From Dipteronia dyeriana (taxonomy: Eukaryota; Streptophyta; Magnoliopsida; Sapindales; Sapindaceae): a DNA stretch of 64,000 bases. The stretch covers positions 59,000,597 through 59,064,596 of the forward strand of contig CM065303.1 of the NCBI GenBank assembly GCA_032871835.1. Reading direction: 5' to 3'. The position numbers and the translations under genes were made by a program. Under the pieces are notes generated by a model that was not told the DNA's origin, searched no databases, and saw only the letters and a list, made by a program, of their open reading frames with translations. Numbering within the stretch: the first letter of the stretch is position 1; each line of letters starts with the position of its first letter. Shown here piece by piece: positions 23,612 through 34,426 of the stretch.

Positions 23612-24466
23612 TGTGATTGGACTTGATCGTGATCAAAGAACCTTATGGCATTCTAAAAGATTCAAGAGCGAGCTACAAATGTATAACACTTGACTTGTAC
23701 TATTGAAGAGACTAGGTACACACAGACACTCTCATTACATTCATTTGTGTTCATATTTATGTGTGCATTTCACCATTCACACACTTGCACATGTTGCATA
23801 TAGGTTAGTGTGTTTGAATGATTGAGATGACCTCTTTCTTCTTATTGTTGCGGTCATTACAGTGAAAAATCTTCCAGTGGTTTTCGCGTTCCAAATTCCA
23901 TCTCAGACCGTCGCAATAAATGGGCACGACATTTCTTCAAAGGATTTTCACGGTCCAAGTGTCATCTTGGAACACTGTAAAAAACAACTACAACAACCTT
24001 CCAGAGGTTTTTGTTATTGTTATATCGTCTTGGAGAACCGCGACAATTGTCTTAAATTCTTTCTCCAGTGATTTTCATAGTCCATGTGCCATCAGGACCA
24101 CTGCGAAATAGAGACTATGACTTTCTAGTGAAGTTTTAGTTGCCTTTGTCACAGCAGATTGCCGTCTTGATCAACCACAAAATCGAGACCGCAACAATCC
24201 GTTTTGGCTTAAAACGATGTAGTTTTGATTGCACTCTATTTAATGCCCAAGACACTTTCTTGTTCATAAAGAACTCCGAATTTTTCAGAGCATATGTTTA
24301 TTGTTAAGTTCTTGGAGAGAGATTGGTTTAAACAATCATTATTAACTCTCGAACCCCAAATCCATGAGCATCAAAGCATCATCTAGCATCATTCAAGCAT
24401 GGTTTCTCAAGTTTCATCACTTGGTTAGTTATAACCTACTTCATTTATTGTTCATGCTTAGCCAAG

Positions 24467-25783
24467 CACTGCAAAAAAAATACCTATTAGTGATGAACTA
24501 TTTTCAACTGTGCTAATTACCGTCGGTAGTGGTACCTTTTCCGAAGGCCATATTAGAGCTGTCGAAAATGAGTCAAAATATAATACCACAGTTTCGACGG
24601 TCGAATAACCGTCGAAAATAGTCTTTATACCGTCGAAAATATGGAAAAAATAATACAACATTTCCAACGGCCATTAGGCCGTTGGAAGTAGTCCACATTT
24701 CTGACGGTATTTTTTGTGTCGTCAGAAATAATGAAAAAAACAATCAATATTACTCACGTTTCTGACTGCATAAAAAGTGCCATCGGAAATGATAAAATTT
24801 AATTCAAATTAATTTTAAGGGTAATTATGGAAAATATGGTACTATTTTCTATATTATTTGTTATGACATTGTCATGGAAAAAATAATTAATTTTGCTTAT
24901 AATATTAATTAATAAATTATAATGGAATGTATTTGATAATTTATACGCTACAAAAAAATGTGACTTGTAAATCAATATTTTAAATGTATCACTATATGTG
25001 TTATTTTTTATTTATGTCAAATTTTTTACAAAATATTTTGATTTAATTTTGAAAATTTCAAATAATATATATTAGATATTGTAAAAAAATAAAAAATTAT
25101 GGCGATCACTGCAAGAATATAGACAATAGTGACCAGACTTTATGAACAAAACAATGAGATTAATAAGAAGTCTACTTTATGTGTATATCTAACTAAATTG
25201 AATAAATATAAATGATAGCAAAATTATTAGTAATTACAAGAATATTTAGTTATTTATAATTATGTTTGATGACACTATTATATCATATTTTTTGAAAAAA
25301 AAACTCTAATAATTATTTTAATATCTATTTGTTTATCATACAAAGTAATTATAAATTTTACTGAAATAAGTTTAAATTATTAATTTTTTTAGTAAAATGT
25401 TGATTATAAAAAATAAAATCAATAAGGATATAATACATATATTATATTTCAAGATAAAGTAGTAAAATATAATTTCCTAATTGATAATGGAAATATTTTA
25501 TTAAAAATATTATTTTAGAAAACAATGTCAAGAGTTATATTTAAATATTATATAAAAAATATATTTAATTAGATAGTATTCAAACATATCAGCAGGTTAT
25601 ATATAAATAGTATATAAAAATTATCAAATATAAAGTTATAGCAAAACGGTAAGAGTAACATTTACTATCAATCATTACGGTCACGGGTTCAACATGAAAT
25701 GCATAGAATTAGCTTGGGTGATGAAGTGATGTGGCGAGCATCATATTTTGTTTTTTATCATTAAACTTTTTCCGACAGTAGTG
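24467..25783. mobile_element. non-autonomous CACTA-type (CMC) transposon
   Basis: Begins CACTGCAAAAAAAATACC and its other end reads CACTACTGTCGGAAAAAG on the minus strand. It is flanked by the 3-bp duplication AAG (24464-24466 and 25784-25786), the size made by CACTA elements. The left subterminal 300 bp carry repeated CCGTCGAAAAT / CGTCAGAAAT / CATCGGAAAT variants on both strands, as expected of CACTA subterminal repeats. The interior is AT-rich and non-coding. Confidence 0.82.
25630..25695 (+). other. tRNA-like (SINE-like) stretch inside the CACTA element
   Basis: ATAGCAAAACGGTAAGAG and, about 35 bp on, GGTCACGGGTTCAACATG resemble a degenerate A box and B box of a tRNA-derived SINE. There is no complete tRNA fold and no A tail. 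Confidence 0.3.
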
Positions 25784-26403
25784 AAGATATATCATTTATT
25801 TCATTTAGTTTGCAAAGACTTCATCTCAAATACTTATCCATTGAAGTTATGATGATTGATTAAGGTTTATTTATAGCTACCATGTTAGGTTGCATTTCCT
25901 CATCTAGCTAAGTTTTCTTGTATGTGCATTGTTAGAATGCATTTCTACTTTTCTAGTTAAGCATTTTCTGTGTTGTCTTGCACATTATTGCATTTAAAAT
26001 ATTGTTACATGTTCACTTAGACTTTATTATCTTCATTGAGTCCAAGTCTTGTGGCTATATGTGATAGTTGCACTAGCATTGTCAAAACCTACATTTAAAG
26101 GCCTCCGGGTAGAATAGTTTGTATTACAAACCTTGAGAAGAGTAACTAGGATGTCAACTTAGGTTGTAAACTAATATTTAATTAATAGAGTTTCTGTAAC
26201 TAAGTGGCTAGCGAGGCTAGTCCAATAGGTTTTTTCCGGTCGGAGGGTTTCTCACATAAAAATCAAGTGTAATTTAATTTTCACACTTACATTTGTTATT
26301 TTGATTTGGTGTTTTGTATGTTGATATTGACTAATCGAAGAAATTGGTAATTAATTGATTAAAAACCCATTCACCCCCTCTCTAAGTTGTTTAAACACAT
26401 TTA

Positions 26404-26693
26404 GAGTTTATTTTCAAACATCACAATAAAATTCGTAAGCTTTTCTAGATGTCACATCAGTCCAAACAATTCGATTTAGTCTACTCTCACCGTCACTTCA
26501 AAATTGTAAAAAAGAAAAAGAGACCAGATTCATACTTTTTTTCTCAGAGAAGTGCTCTAATACCAACTCTACGTCATTCCCATCCAATTCTTTGTGTACA
26601 TTCTAAGATGATTATACAAATCTTTCCCAATGCATCCCTTATTGTCAATTCCACCTGATTGTGCCGCAAAATGACCAATTTGTTGGCACATAG
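26404..26693 (-). pseudogene. FAR1-like gene, second piece
   Basis: On the minus strand, running on from the piece beyond Copia 3: CQQIGHFAAQSGGIDNKG, GKDLYNHLRMYTKN, then in shifted frames FSFYNFEV and RLNRIVWTDVTSRKAYEFYC. These match the FRS segment between the FAR1 domain and the transposase core. It ends near 26437 at a possible donor site. Confidence 0.75.
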
Positions 26694-27322
26694 TGTTGAG
26701 TTAGTTATGTGAAGCCAGAAACAAGTGAAGAAAACAACTCTGACAGGTGGCGCAGCGGCGGAGGCAATGACCAAGACCACAGCACACACAGCGAAGAATC
26801 CCAGACGTGACATGCTCTGCATACCGCATCGCAGACAAGATGCACACACTGCGGTCTGTGGAGCGGAGTTCCACAGACGTGTTACGCATTGTGGACTGCG
26901 GCGCAGACATGTGCCCACACAACGGTCTAGACCGTGGTAGAGATGGGTTTCGCGAGAAATAGGAAATCCTACGTGCATAAATAATTGGAATAAGAAATAG
27001 ATTCCAATTGGGATTTTGGCTAACCCTAGTGCTCCCATATAAATACCACCATTATTTGTACTTAAAAGAGTGAGAAGAATATAGCAGAAAAATAGTGTGT
27101 AGTGTGTGAGAAAATTGATAGAGAGAGAGAGAGCAACTGTAGAGAGACTGAAAGAGAGACAGAGAGATTGTAATCAACTCTAAAATATAGTGGATTGAGT
27201 GCGGTGCGCTCCGTGGGCGTAGGCAAATTGCTGAACCACGTAAAATCTTTTGGTTACTTCTTTTATTATTACTTTCTATTTTGTGTTTAGATTTGTGTGC
27301 TTGCAATTTCTTCTTGACAACA
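26694..27322 (+). mobile_element. 5' LTR of Copia 3
   Basis: 629 bp, TGTTGAG to GACAACA. CCATATAAATACCACC near 27040 is a good LTR TATA box. A GA microsatellite lies at 27118-27133. Open frames on the minus strand across this LTR (26574-27038, 26701-26922) have no recognisable domain. Confidence 0.93.
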
Positions 27323-27389
27323 ATTGGTATCAGAGCTCCGGGTTGGGGCATATTATTCACATAAATCTAGGTTCTCTCGAGGTCATCGA

Positions 27390-28430
27390 TTTCATCGTGG
27401 AGATAGGGTCAGAGAAAGAAACGCATAAAATTAATAAATTCAATGGTTTGAATATCACGTTCTGGAAGATACAGATGGAAGATTATCTGTACCAGAAGGA
27501 TCTGCATTGGCAGATAAAAGAGAGACCAAAGGATATGACCTATGAAGATTGGGAAAAGAAACGAAATCGAAGAACATGGATGATGATGACTTTGAACTCC
27601 TGGACAGGAAAGAATTGGGAGCAATTCGTCTCAGTTTGACGAAACAGGTTACCTTCAACGTAAAAGATCAACAGACAACCAAAGATCTAATGGATACCCT
27701 ATCATACCTATACAAACAGCCTTCCGCGGTAAGGAAAGTCCATATTGTCAAGAAGTTATCAACTTTGAAGATGGCGAAGGGTCAGAACTTTAAAGATTTT
27801 CTGAACCAGTTCAATGAAGTAAAGGACGAGTTGTGTTCTTTATCTATAGGGTTTGATGAGGAGTTTATGGCTGCGTTTCTACTCACCCAAATACCAGAAA
27901 GTTGGAAAACGATATGCCAGTCAATTGCCAATTCGTTCAGGAAAGAAAAGTTGAATCTTCAGCAGGTTATAAACATGATCATGACGGAAGAAATCAAGAT
28001 GTGTGAAGAGGGATCAGGGGCATCTACATCTTCAGTATTGAGATTAGAAGGTAGAGAAAACAGAGGAAGAAATCGAAACACAAGTCAACGGGGAAGATCA
28101 AAGTCTAGAGGTAAGTCCAAATCAAGAAATCAGGCTAACTATTTGGGAAACCAGCAACGAAGCAAAAGGGATGCTGAATGCTGGAATTATGGTAAGACAG
28201 GCCATCTCTCGTATGAGTGTAGATCTGAGAAGAAAGATAAGGGCAAGAGCAGTGTGAACTGTGTATCGGAGGAGTCAGATGACTGCCTTATCTGCTCATT
28301 GGAAAGCAAGACGGAGTCCTGGGTCTTGGATTCGGGAGCGTCATTCCATGCCATACCTCATAGGGAATTGCTTGAGAACTACGTCTCCAAAAATATGGGT
28401 AAAGTGTATCTTGGTGACGATCAAGCATGA
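27390..28430 (+). pseudogene. Copia 3 gag and start of protease
   Basis: The frame starts near 27400 (NKFNGLNITFWKIQMEDYLY), shifts near 27600 and runs to 28430. It holds the UBN2-type gag (KLSTLKMAKGQNFKDFLNQF, IPESWKTICQSI), an Arg/Ser-rich tail, the knuckle CWNYGKTGHLSYEC with its second Cys changed to Tyr, and the protease WVLDSGASFHAIPH. A stop at 28428 cuts the protease. Gag would assemble the cytoplasmic particle. Confidence 0.88.
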
Positions 28431-29640
28431 GACATTACTAGAAAGGGAGATGTGAAGATTCAACTACAAGGGTCAGTTTGGAAGCTAGATAATGTGAGGC
28501 ATATACCAGACTTAAGGAAGAATTTGATCTCCATTGGGCAACTGGCGTCAGATGGTTTTGTGACTACTTTCACAGGTGATAAGTGGAAGATTTCAAAAAA
28601 TGCAATGAAAATCGCCCTAGGAAGTAAGAATGGGTCACTTTACACAACCACGGATGGGTATGGTTTAGTCGCTATGGCGGAAAGCAAAGACGATCTGAAC
28701 TTGTGGCATCAAAGATTTGGGCACATAAGTTCTCAAGGGTTAAAATGTCTGCATTCAAAAGGTAAATTGCCAGATTTAAAATCCGTTGAAGTTGATTTAT
28801 GTGAGAGTTGCATTCTAGGAAAACAGAAGCGAGTGAATGGGCAGTAAATGTGTTCTTTCGATCTTCCTGAAGCTCACTCATCAACCGGAGGAAAACAGAA
28901 CCGATGTGTAAGGTCCAGCTTTAGTCTCATCAACCGGAGGTAAACTGTACTTCATCACTTTCATCGACAACCATTCCAGAAAGGTATGGGTTTACTTTCT
29001 AAAATACAAGTATGAGGTATTTGATGCTTTCAAGAGATGGAAAGCCAGGGTTGAAAATGATACAGGTTTGAAGATCAAAAGGCTACATTCTGACAATGGT
29101 GGAGAATATGAAGACAATGAGTTTAAGAGGTTTGCTACCAAAATGGGATAAAGCTCAGTAGGACGGTTCCTGGAACCCCACAGCATAATGGCATAGCAGA
29201 ACGGATGAACAGAACATTGACTGAGAGAGCCAAAAGCATGAGGCTATACTCAGGGCTGCCAAAACAGTTCTGGGCAGAAGCAGACAATACAACAGCATAT
29301 TTGATCAACATAGGACCATCAAAGCCTTTGGACCTCGCTATACCAGAAGAGATCTGGACTGGGAAAGAGGTAAAACTTTCTCACCTTAAAGTGTTTGGGT
29401 GTGTTTCTTATGTACATGTAGGTGATCATGCGCGGAGTAAGCTAGACGCCAAGTCAGTAAAGTGTTCTTTGGTGAGCTATGGAGAGGATGACTATGGTTA
29501 CAAGCTATGGGATGACCAAAACCGTAAGATGATCAGAAGTAGAGACGTTGTCTTCAACGAAAGGGTCATATACAAAGACAGGAACACACGGATGCCTGAG
29601 CCAGAAGAGCCAGAGTTTTTTGGACCAAATGATGTATAGG
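28431..29640 (+). pseudogene. Copia 3 protease end and integrase
   Basis: VRHIPDLRKNLISIGQL closes the protease. LNLWHQRFGHIS and CESCILGKQKR form the HHCC zinc site. The core runs in another frame (YFITFIDNHSRKVWVYFL, LHSDNGGEYED), and then HNGIAERMNRTLTERAK gives the Glu. The C-terminal part continues to a stop at 29639. Frameshifts near 28850-28930 and 29150 disable it. A 15-bp repeat, CTCATCAACCGGAGG, brackets the first shift. Confidence 0.87.
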
Positions 29641-31360
29641 ATAGAGAGATTATGGAACACATCAAACAGAATGATGAAGAGCAACAGCCCCAGGTACAAG
29701 AACCAATCCCACTTAGAGATGTTCTAATAACACAGATCCAGAATACATTGAGAAGATCAACTTGAACTCCTATACCAAATAGGAAATACTTGCACTACAT
29801 GCTGCTGACAGATGCGGGAGAACCTGAATTCTATGATGAAGCTTGTCTGGGAGAAGATACTAGCAAGTGGGAGCTTGCAATGAAGGATGAGATGGAGTCG
29901 TTGGCATCTAATCAAACTTGGGAGTTAACCAAGTTACCTGAAGGAAAGAAAGCCCTATAGAATAAGTGGGTGTATCTGATCAAGGAGGAACATGACTATT
30001 CCAAGAGATACAAGGCACGACTCGTAGTCAAAGGTTTCCAACAAATCGAAGGTATCGACTACTCTGAATTTTTTTCTCCTTTTGTTAAACTAACTACGAT
30101 CCGGCTAGTGTTAAGTATTGTCGCAGTTTTCTAGAGCAGTTAGATATGAAGGCTGCCTTTCTTCATGGAGATTTAGAGGAAGAGATATACATGAAGCAAC
30201 CAGAAGGGTTTGCGGAAGATGGCAAGGAAGAGTTGGTATGCAAGTTGACTAAGAGCTTGTATGGTTTAAAACAAGCTCCCCGACAGTGGCACAAGAAGTT
30301 TGATGGATTCATGCAGAGAAATGGCTACTTAAGATGCAATGCTGACCACTGCTGCTACTTCAAAAAGGTTAAGTCCAGCTTTATAATATTGCTACTTTAT
30401 GTTGTTGACATATTAGTAGCTGGTGCAGATTTAGAAGAGATAAATAATTTGATTAAGTAACTTTCGAGTGAATTAGAGATGAAGGATTTGGGTCCAGCAA
30501 AGTAAATTCTTGGAATGAGGATTAGCAGAAACGTACAGAGAGGTACATTGAAGCTTTCACAAGCAGAGTACGTTCGAAAGGTGTTATAGAGATTCAGCAT
30601 TGGAAATGCTAAACTAGTAAGAACACCTTTAGCTAGTCACTTCAAGTTGTCTAAGGATCAGAGTCCGAAGACGGAAGAAGAGAAGAACTTCATGGCTAGA
30701 GTTCCTTACGCTTCAGCCATTGGAAGTCTAATGTATGTCATGATTTGCACAAGACCTGACATTTCCCAAGCCGTGGGAGTTGTGATCCGCTACATGTCCA
30801 ATCCGGGCAACCCTCACTGGGAGGCCTTGAAATGGATCCTAAGGTACCAGTAAGGTACGACATAGAAATGTCTAACCTTCAAGAGAGATGAACTCAAGCT
30901 AGAAGGTTATGTGGATTCAGATTTTACCAGAGAAGTGGATCATAAAAGAAGTACCACCGGATATGTGTTTACAATAGCGAGTACTGCAGTTAGTTGGGTG
31001 TCCCAGTTGCAGAAGATAGTGACAATCTCTACAACAGAAGCTGAGTATGTGGCTGTGATAGAAGCAAGTAAAGAGCTGATATGGTTACAAGGGTTGTTAG
31101 CCGAGTTGGGATTCGATCAGGTGATGAATGTGTTGCATAATGACAGTCAAAGTGCAATACATTTGGCCAAGAATTCAACGTTCCATTCTAGGACCAAGCA
31201 TATAGACATGCGCTACTACTTCATTCGATCGTTAACTGAAGAAGGAGTGTTGAAGCTAGTGAAGATTGCAGGAACTAAGAATCCGGCTGACATGTTAACC
31301 AAGCCAGTCACTACTGAAAAACTAGAGTTGTGCGCAACTTCAGTGGGTCTTCAAGAGTAA
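29641..31360 (+). pseudogene. Copia 3 reverse transcriptase and RNase H
   Basis: WELTKLPEGKKAL, then a stop for Trp, [35 protein letters not shown] (first Asp) and LLLYVVDILVAGAD, where the catalytic YVDD box reads YVVD. Then VPYASAIGSLMYVMICTRPD, and RNase H with YVDSDFTREVDHKRSTTGY, STTEAEYVAVIEASKE, HNDSQSAIHLAKNST and TKHIDMRYYF. The RNase H frame (30911-31360) is open to its natural end. Stops at about 29958, 30458, 30502, 30586 and 30852. Confidence 0.88.
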
Positions 31361-31453
31361 AAACATAGGGAATGAGCACACTGTTATTTATTCATTAAGT
31401 CATCAAGGAAGGATAGAGAACGCTTATTGAGTTTCGGTCTTCAAGTGAGAGAT

Positions 31454-32064
31454 TGTTGGGTTAGTTATGTGAAGCCAGAAACAAGAGAAGAAAACAACTC
31501 TGGCAGGTGGCACGGCGGCAACCGCGGCAGAGGCAATGACCCAGACTGCGGCACACACAGCGAAGAATCCCATAGGTGACATGATGTGCGTACCGCGGCG
31601 CAGACAAGATGCACACACCGCGGTCTGTGGAACGGATTTCCACATGCGTGTTATGCGTTGTGGACCGCGGCGCAAGCATGTACCCACACAGCAGTCCAGA
31701 TCGTGGTAGAGTCGAGTTTCGCGAGAAATAGGAAATCCTGCATGCACAAGTAATTGGAATAGGAAATATATTCCAATTGGGAAAACCCTAGTGCTCTCAT
31801 ATAAATACCACCATTATTTGTACTTAAAAGAGTGAGAAGAATAGAGCAGAAAAATAGTGCGTAGTGTGTGAGAAAATTGCTAGAGAGAGACTGAAAGAGA
31901 GACTGAGAGATTGTAAACAACTCTGAGATATAGTGGATTGAGTGCGGTGCGCTCCGTGGATGTAGGCAAATTGTTGAACCACGTAAAATCTTTTATGTCT
32001 TCTTTTATTATTGCTTTCTATTTTGTGTTTAGATTTGTATGCTTGCAATTTCTCCTCGACAACA
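31454..32064 (+). mobile_element. 3' LTR of Copia 3
   Basis: 611 bp, TGTTGGG to GACAACA, with CTCATATAAATACCACC near 31797 as TATA box. Ends at the target duplication CATAG. Confidence 0.93.
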
Positions 32065-32461
32065 CATAGATATGTTAAATTCAGATATTTTTTAGGTCAA
32101 ATCTTTTTTAATGTGTGATACTTGACGATGTGATCTCAACATATACACCATCTGAGGAGTTGTTAAATCATGATTGTGTTCCTCAACAAACTGAGATATC
32201 ACCCACTTTGAAGTATCTGAAATTCTCCTAGCAACAACTTTTGCATTGCACTTGAATCTTTCATTCCTTTGTTGTCTTTTTTTTTTCCACTCTTTGTACC
32301 AGGATTGTATGATCCTTCTTTTGACCACAAAAAAACATTTCATATCAGGCTCACCAAATCTTTTCAAACTCTTAGATTTACGAACACTAAATCAAACTTC
32401 TTTAGCATATTCATTGTACATCTTATGAACATCATCGAGTATTTCGAACTCCATGTCTTCT
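32065..32461 (-). pseudogene. FAR1-like gene, N-terminal FAR1 DNA-binding domain
   Basis: On the minus strand: EDMEFEILDDVHKMYNEYAK, then after a stop FSVRKSKSLKRFGEPD, KCFFVVKRR, FKCNAKVVARR, WVISQFVEEHNHDLT and YMLRSHRQVS. These are the landmarks of the FAR1 zinc-chelating domain (Cys, EHNH). It runs straight into the second piece beyond Copia 3. Stops near 32395 and 32092 show decay. Confidence 0.85.
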
Positions 32462-32971
32462 TTTGGTTTTTTATCATTACCAATGACATTTAAAGTCTCA
32501 ATTTTTGATTAACAAATACGAAAAAGCAATTATTAAATAAAAAAATATGACATAATATTTACACAATTTATTTTTGTGTTGATAATTTATCGTCTACATG
32601 GTTCTTTGTAAAGCTAGCCAATAAATCTTCAACTTTTTCGTTCACAAACACTTGAATAAGATTTTAGAAAAATTGTTTAACAAATCTATAATTTTTTTTG
32701 AAAACCCTAAAAAGAAGAATATATTTGGCATTTCAATGGAGAAATAAAAATTGCAGAAATAAAATTAGTTAAATGTGGTATTGACCCATTACCGACTTGC
32801 CGTCCTTTTGATTTCCAACCGATCGTGAAGTTTTTTTTTTGTTCTCAATTGGTGTATGAAATCGTGAGATCAGAGTAAATTGAGTTTATATGAAAATAGG
32901 TTAAATAAGTGTGCTATATTGTACTTACAAGATGTGAAGAAAAACCGGTATTTATAGGTAGAATGAAAAAC
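32462..32971 (-). promoter_or_regulatory. upstream region of the FAR1-like gene with a TATA-like box
   Basis: CCTATAAATACCGG on the minus strand (core 32949-32956) is a good plant TATA consensus about 490 bp before the FAR1 domain, which leaves room for a 5' exon and intron. Otherwise AT-rich. Promoter function is inferred from position only. Confidence 0.35.
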
Positions 32972-33508
32972 TACGGTTGTGTTTGATTTTTTGTCTGAAC
33001 ACTTAACATTACTGAATTGTACTGAAGACTAAATGATGACTGAAAACTGAACACCGAAAAACACGTTTGTTTGTTTTTTTCACTGAAAACTGAATATATG
33101 TTGTAAGTAGTTTATTTTTTTAAGTTATAAATATCTGAAAATAAATAATTTTACATCTATGACCTTTCAACTACTATTTGTTATATAATTACATTTTAAT
33201 ATATATACACCGACTAATTTCTTTTATTTATTTATTTTCATTTTTTCTTTAATCTATTAATATTCTTTTTTTTTATTACTAACTTGTTTGTTGTATTGAG
33301 TCTTGAGAGACTATGGTAATTAAACTAGTAATAAATGAAGAAGAAAGGAATTGCTAAGATATATTGAAGTTGTGATGCTGTCTTTACTTCTATTAACAAG
33401 TACCTTCCTCATCTTATTGTTTTTCTCTTTCACTAGAGAAAAATTAAAGATAAAAGATAGTAGAAGTTTAATTTTTTTCCCAATTGCAATTGCAGCAGAT
33501 TAATTTAT
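32972..33508. mobile_element. left part of a probable inverted-repeat element split by MULE 2
   Basis: Begins GGTTGTGTTTGATTTTT. The sequence right of MULE 2 ends, on the minus strand, GGGGCTGTTTGATTTTTCC (near 42750-42768). Both halves are non-coding and AT-rich. Together they would form an element of about 900 bp. No convincing target duplication was found. Confidence 0.4.
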
Positions 33509-33772
33509 AGTGGAAATGGTGAGGAATGTCACCTTCTTGTTGGTCAATTGCAGTGATGTCACCTTTATAATAAGTTAAGTTTAAAAGGCACCTATTATGG
33601 TGAGGTACCGAAATTGCCCTGAAATAATCGATATTTTATTCTTTAAAGGATGTCGTCTAATAAAGTTGTCTAAAAATCAATCACCTACTCCATTTTTTCT
33701 TCACAAAACGAGCTCCATTCCAGATTTATTGTATTCCAGATATTGCACATATTCCATATTCTGCACAAGAAG

Positions 33773-34422
33773 GTAAAATAATATTTCTGATCTTCATTTC
33801 CATTTTTTATTGTATTTCTGTGTGGTATAACATTGTATGAACATTTATGAACATAGATGCTGGATACACAAAAAGAAAAGGCTAGATCCCTGCAAAAAAG
33901 GCTCGATCATTGGCAAAAAAGGCTCGATCCTTGGCAAAAAAGGCTCGATCCTTCTGAAAAAAAGCTCGATCCTTGCCAAAAAAAGCTCGATCCCTCACAC
34001 AAATAGCTCGATCCCTCACACAAATAGCTCGATCCCGCACACAAATAGCTCGATCCCTTCTGAAAAAGGCTTGATACCGCACAAAAAAGCACGATTCCTC
34101 ATAAAAAAGCTCGATTCCTCAAAAAAGAGCTCGATCCCTTTCAAATAGGCTCGAGGCATATGAAAAAAATGCTCGAGCCATATATTAAAAAGCTCGATTA
34201 TGTAGAAAAAGAGCTCGGTCTTGAACAAAAAAAGATCGATCCCGTTAGAAATAGCTCGGTCATGTACAAAAACGGCTCGATCATGTGCAAAAAAATCTCG
34301 ATCCGTTTTTTAAAAAAGCTTCATATCTTACACTTTTGATTTTTGTTTAATCCATTATAATTGTAAATTTAATATGAAATATTATTTTCCTTATTAATGT
34401 TTTTTGATGTTGGTTTTGACAG
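33773..34422 (+). other. predicted first intron of the transposase gene, MULE 2
   Basis: Donor AAGAAG/GTAAAATAA at 33772/33773 and acceptor TTTTGACAG ending 34422, four bases before the ATG at 34427. The matching sites in MULE 1 support it. The intron contains the 33880-34320 array. Confidence 0.55.
33880..34320 (-). repeat. GATCGAGC-T(n) tandem array, transposase end of MULE 2
   Basis: On the plus strand units read AAAAAAGGCTCGATCC with short spacers, repeating about every 18-22 bp. Inside is a homogeneous run of CTCACACAAATAGCTCGATC units at 33993-34055. Open frames in both directions across it encode simple repeats and are not genes. Confidence 0.93.
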
Positions 34423-34426
34423 GACA

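Larger units (their letters stand above)
23612..26399 (+). mobile_element. solo LTR in an intron of the FAR1-like gene, split by a CACTA-type element
   Basis: Starts TGTGATTGG and ends AAACACA, flanked by TTTA on both sides (23608-23611 and 26400-26403). Near the 3' end it has GGAGGGTTTCTCACATAAA and CCATTCACCCCCTCTCTAAG, the same landmarks as the solo LTR at 282-1853. No internal domains. Without the inserted element it is about 1470 bp. The 4-bp duplication is one base short of the usual five, so the exact edge is slightly uncertain. Confidence 0.72.
26694..32064 (+). mobile_element. Copia 3: complete Ty1/copia element, Tork/TNT1-94-like
   Basis: LTRs at 26694-27322 and 31454-32064, perfect duplication CATAG (26689-26693 and 32065-32069), primer-binding site TGGTATCAGAGC at 27325 and a purine tract AGTGAGAGAT before the 3' LTR. 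It holds the longest gag frame in the window (293 codons) but has stops and frameshifts in pol. By eye the two LTRs differ at many sites and in two indels, so this is not a recent insertion. Confidence 0.95.
15880..32461 (-). pseudogene. FAR1-RELATED SEQUENCE-like gene, split by three nested insertions
   Basis: Four minus-strand pieces join into one FAR1/FRS-like gene: 32461-32065 (FAR1 DNA-binding domain), 26693-26404, 23611-22513 (MULE-derived transposase core and SWIM finger) and 16307-15880 (C-terminus). The reading frame runs on across the Copia 3 and Copia 2 insertions when element plus one target duplication is set aside. FAR1/FRS proteins are nuclear transcription factors derived from Mutator-like transposases. 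Stops in several pieces show the gene is dead. It could instead be a FAR1-type transposase of a MULE, but I see no TIRs around it. Confidence 0.8.

Noticed and set aside
26574..27038. 154-codon minus-strand open frame
   Set aside because: It crosses the Copia 3 LTR boundary into the FAR1-like gene, so it mixes two unrelated sequences.
31424..31747. Cys-rich minus-strand frames in the Copia 3 LTRs, present in both LTRs
   Set aside because: Antisense to the LTR; the composition reflects GC-rich LTR repeats and there is no known domain.
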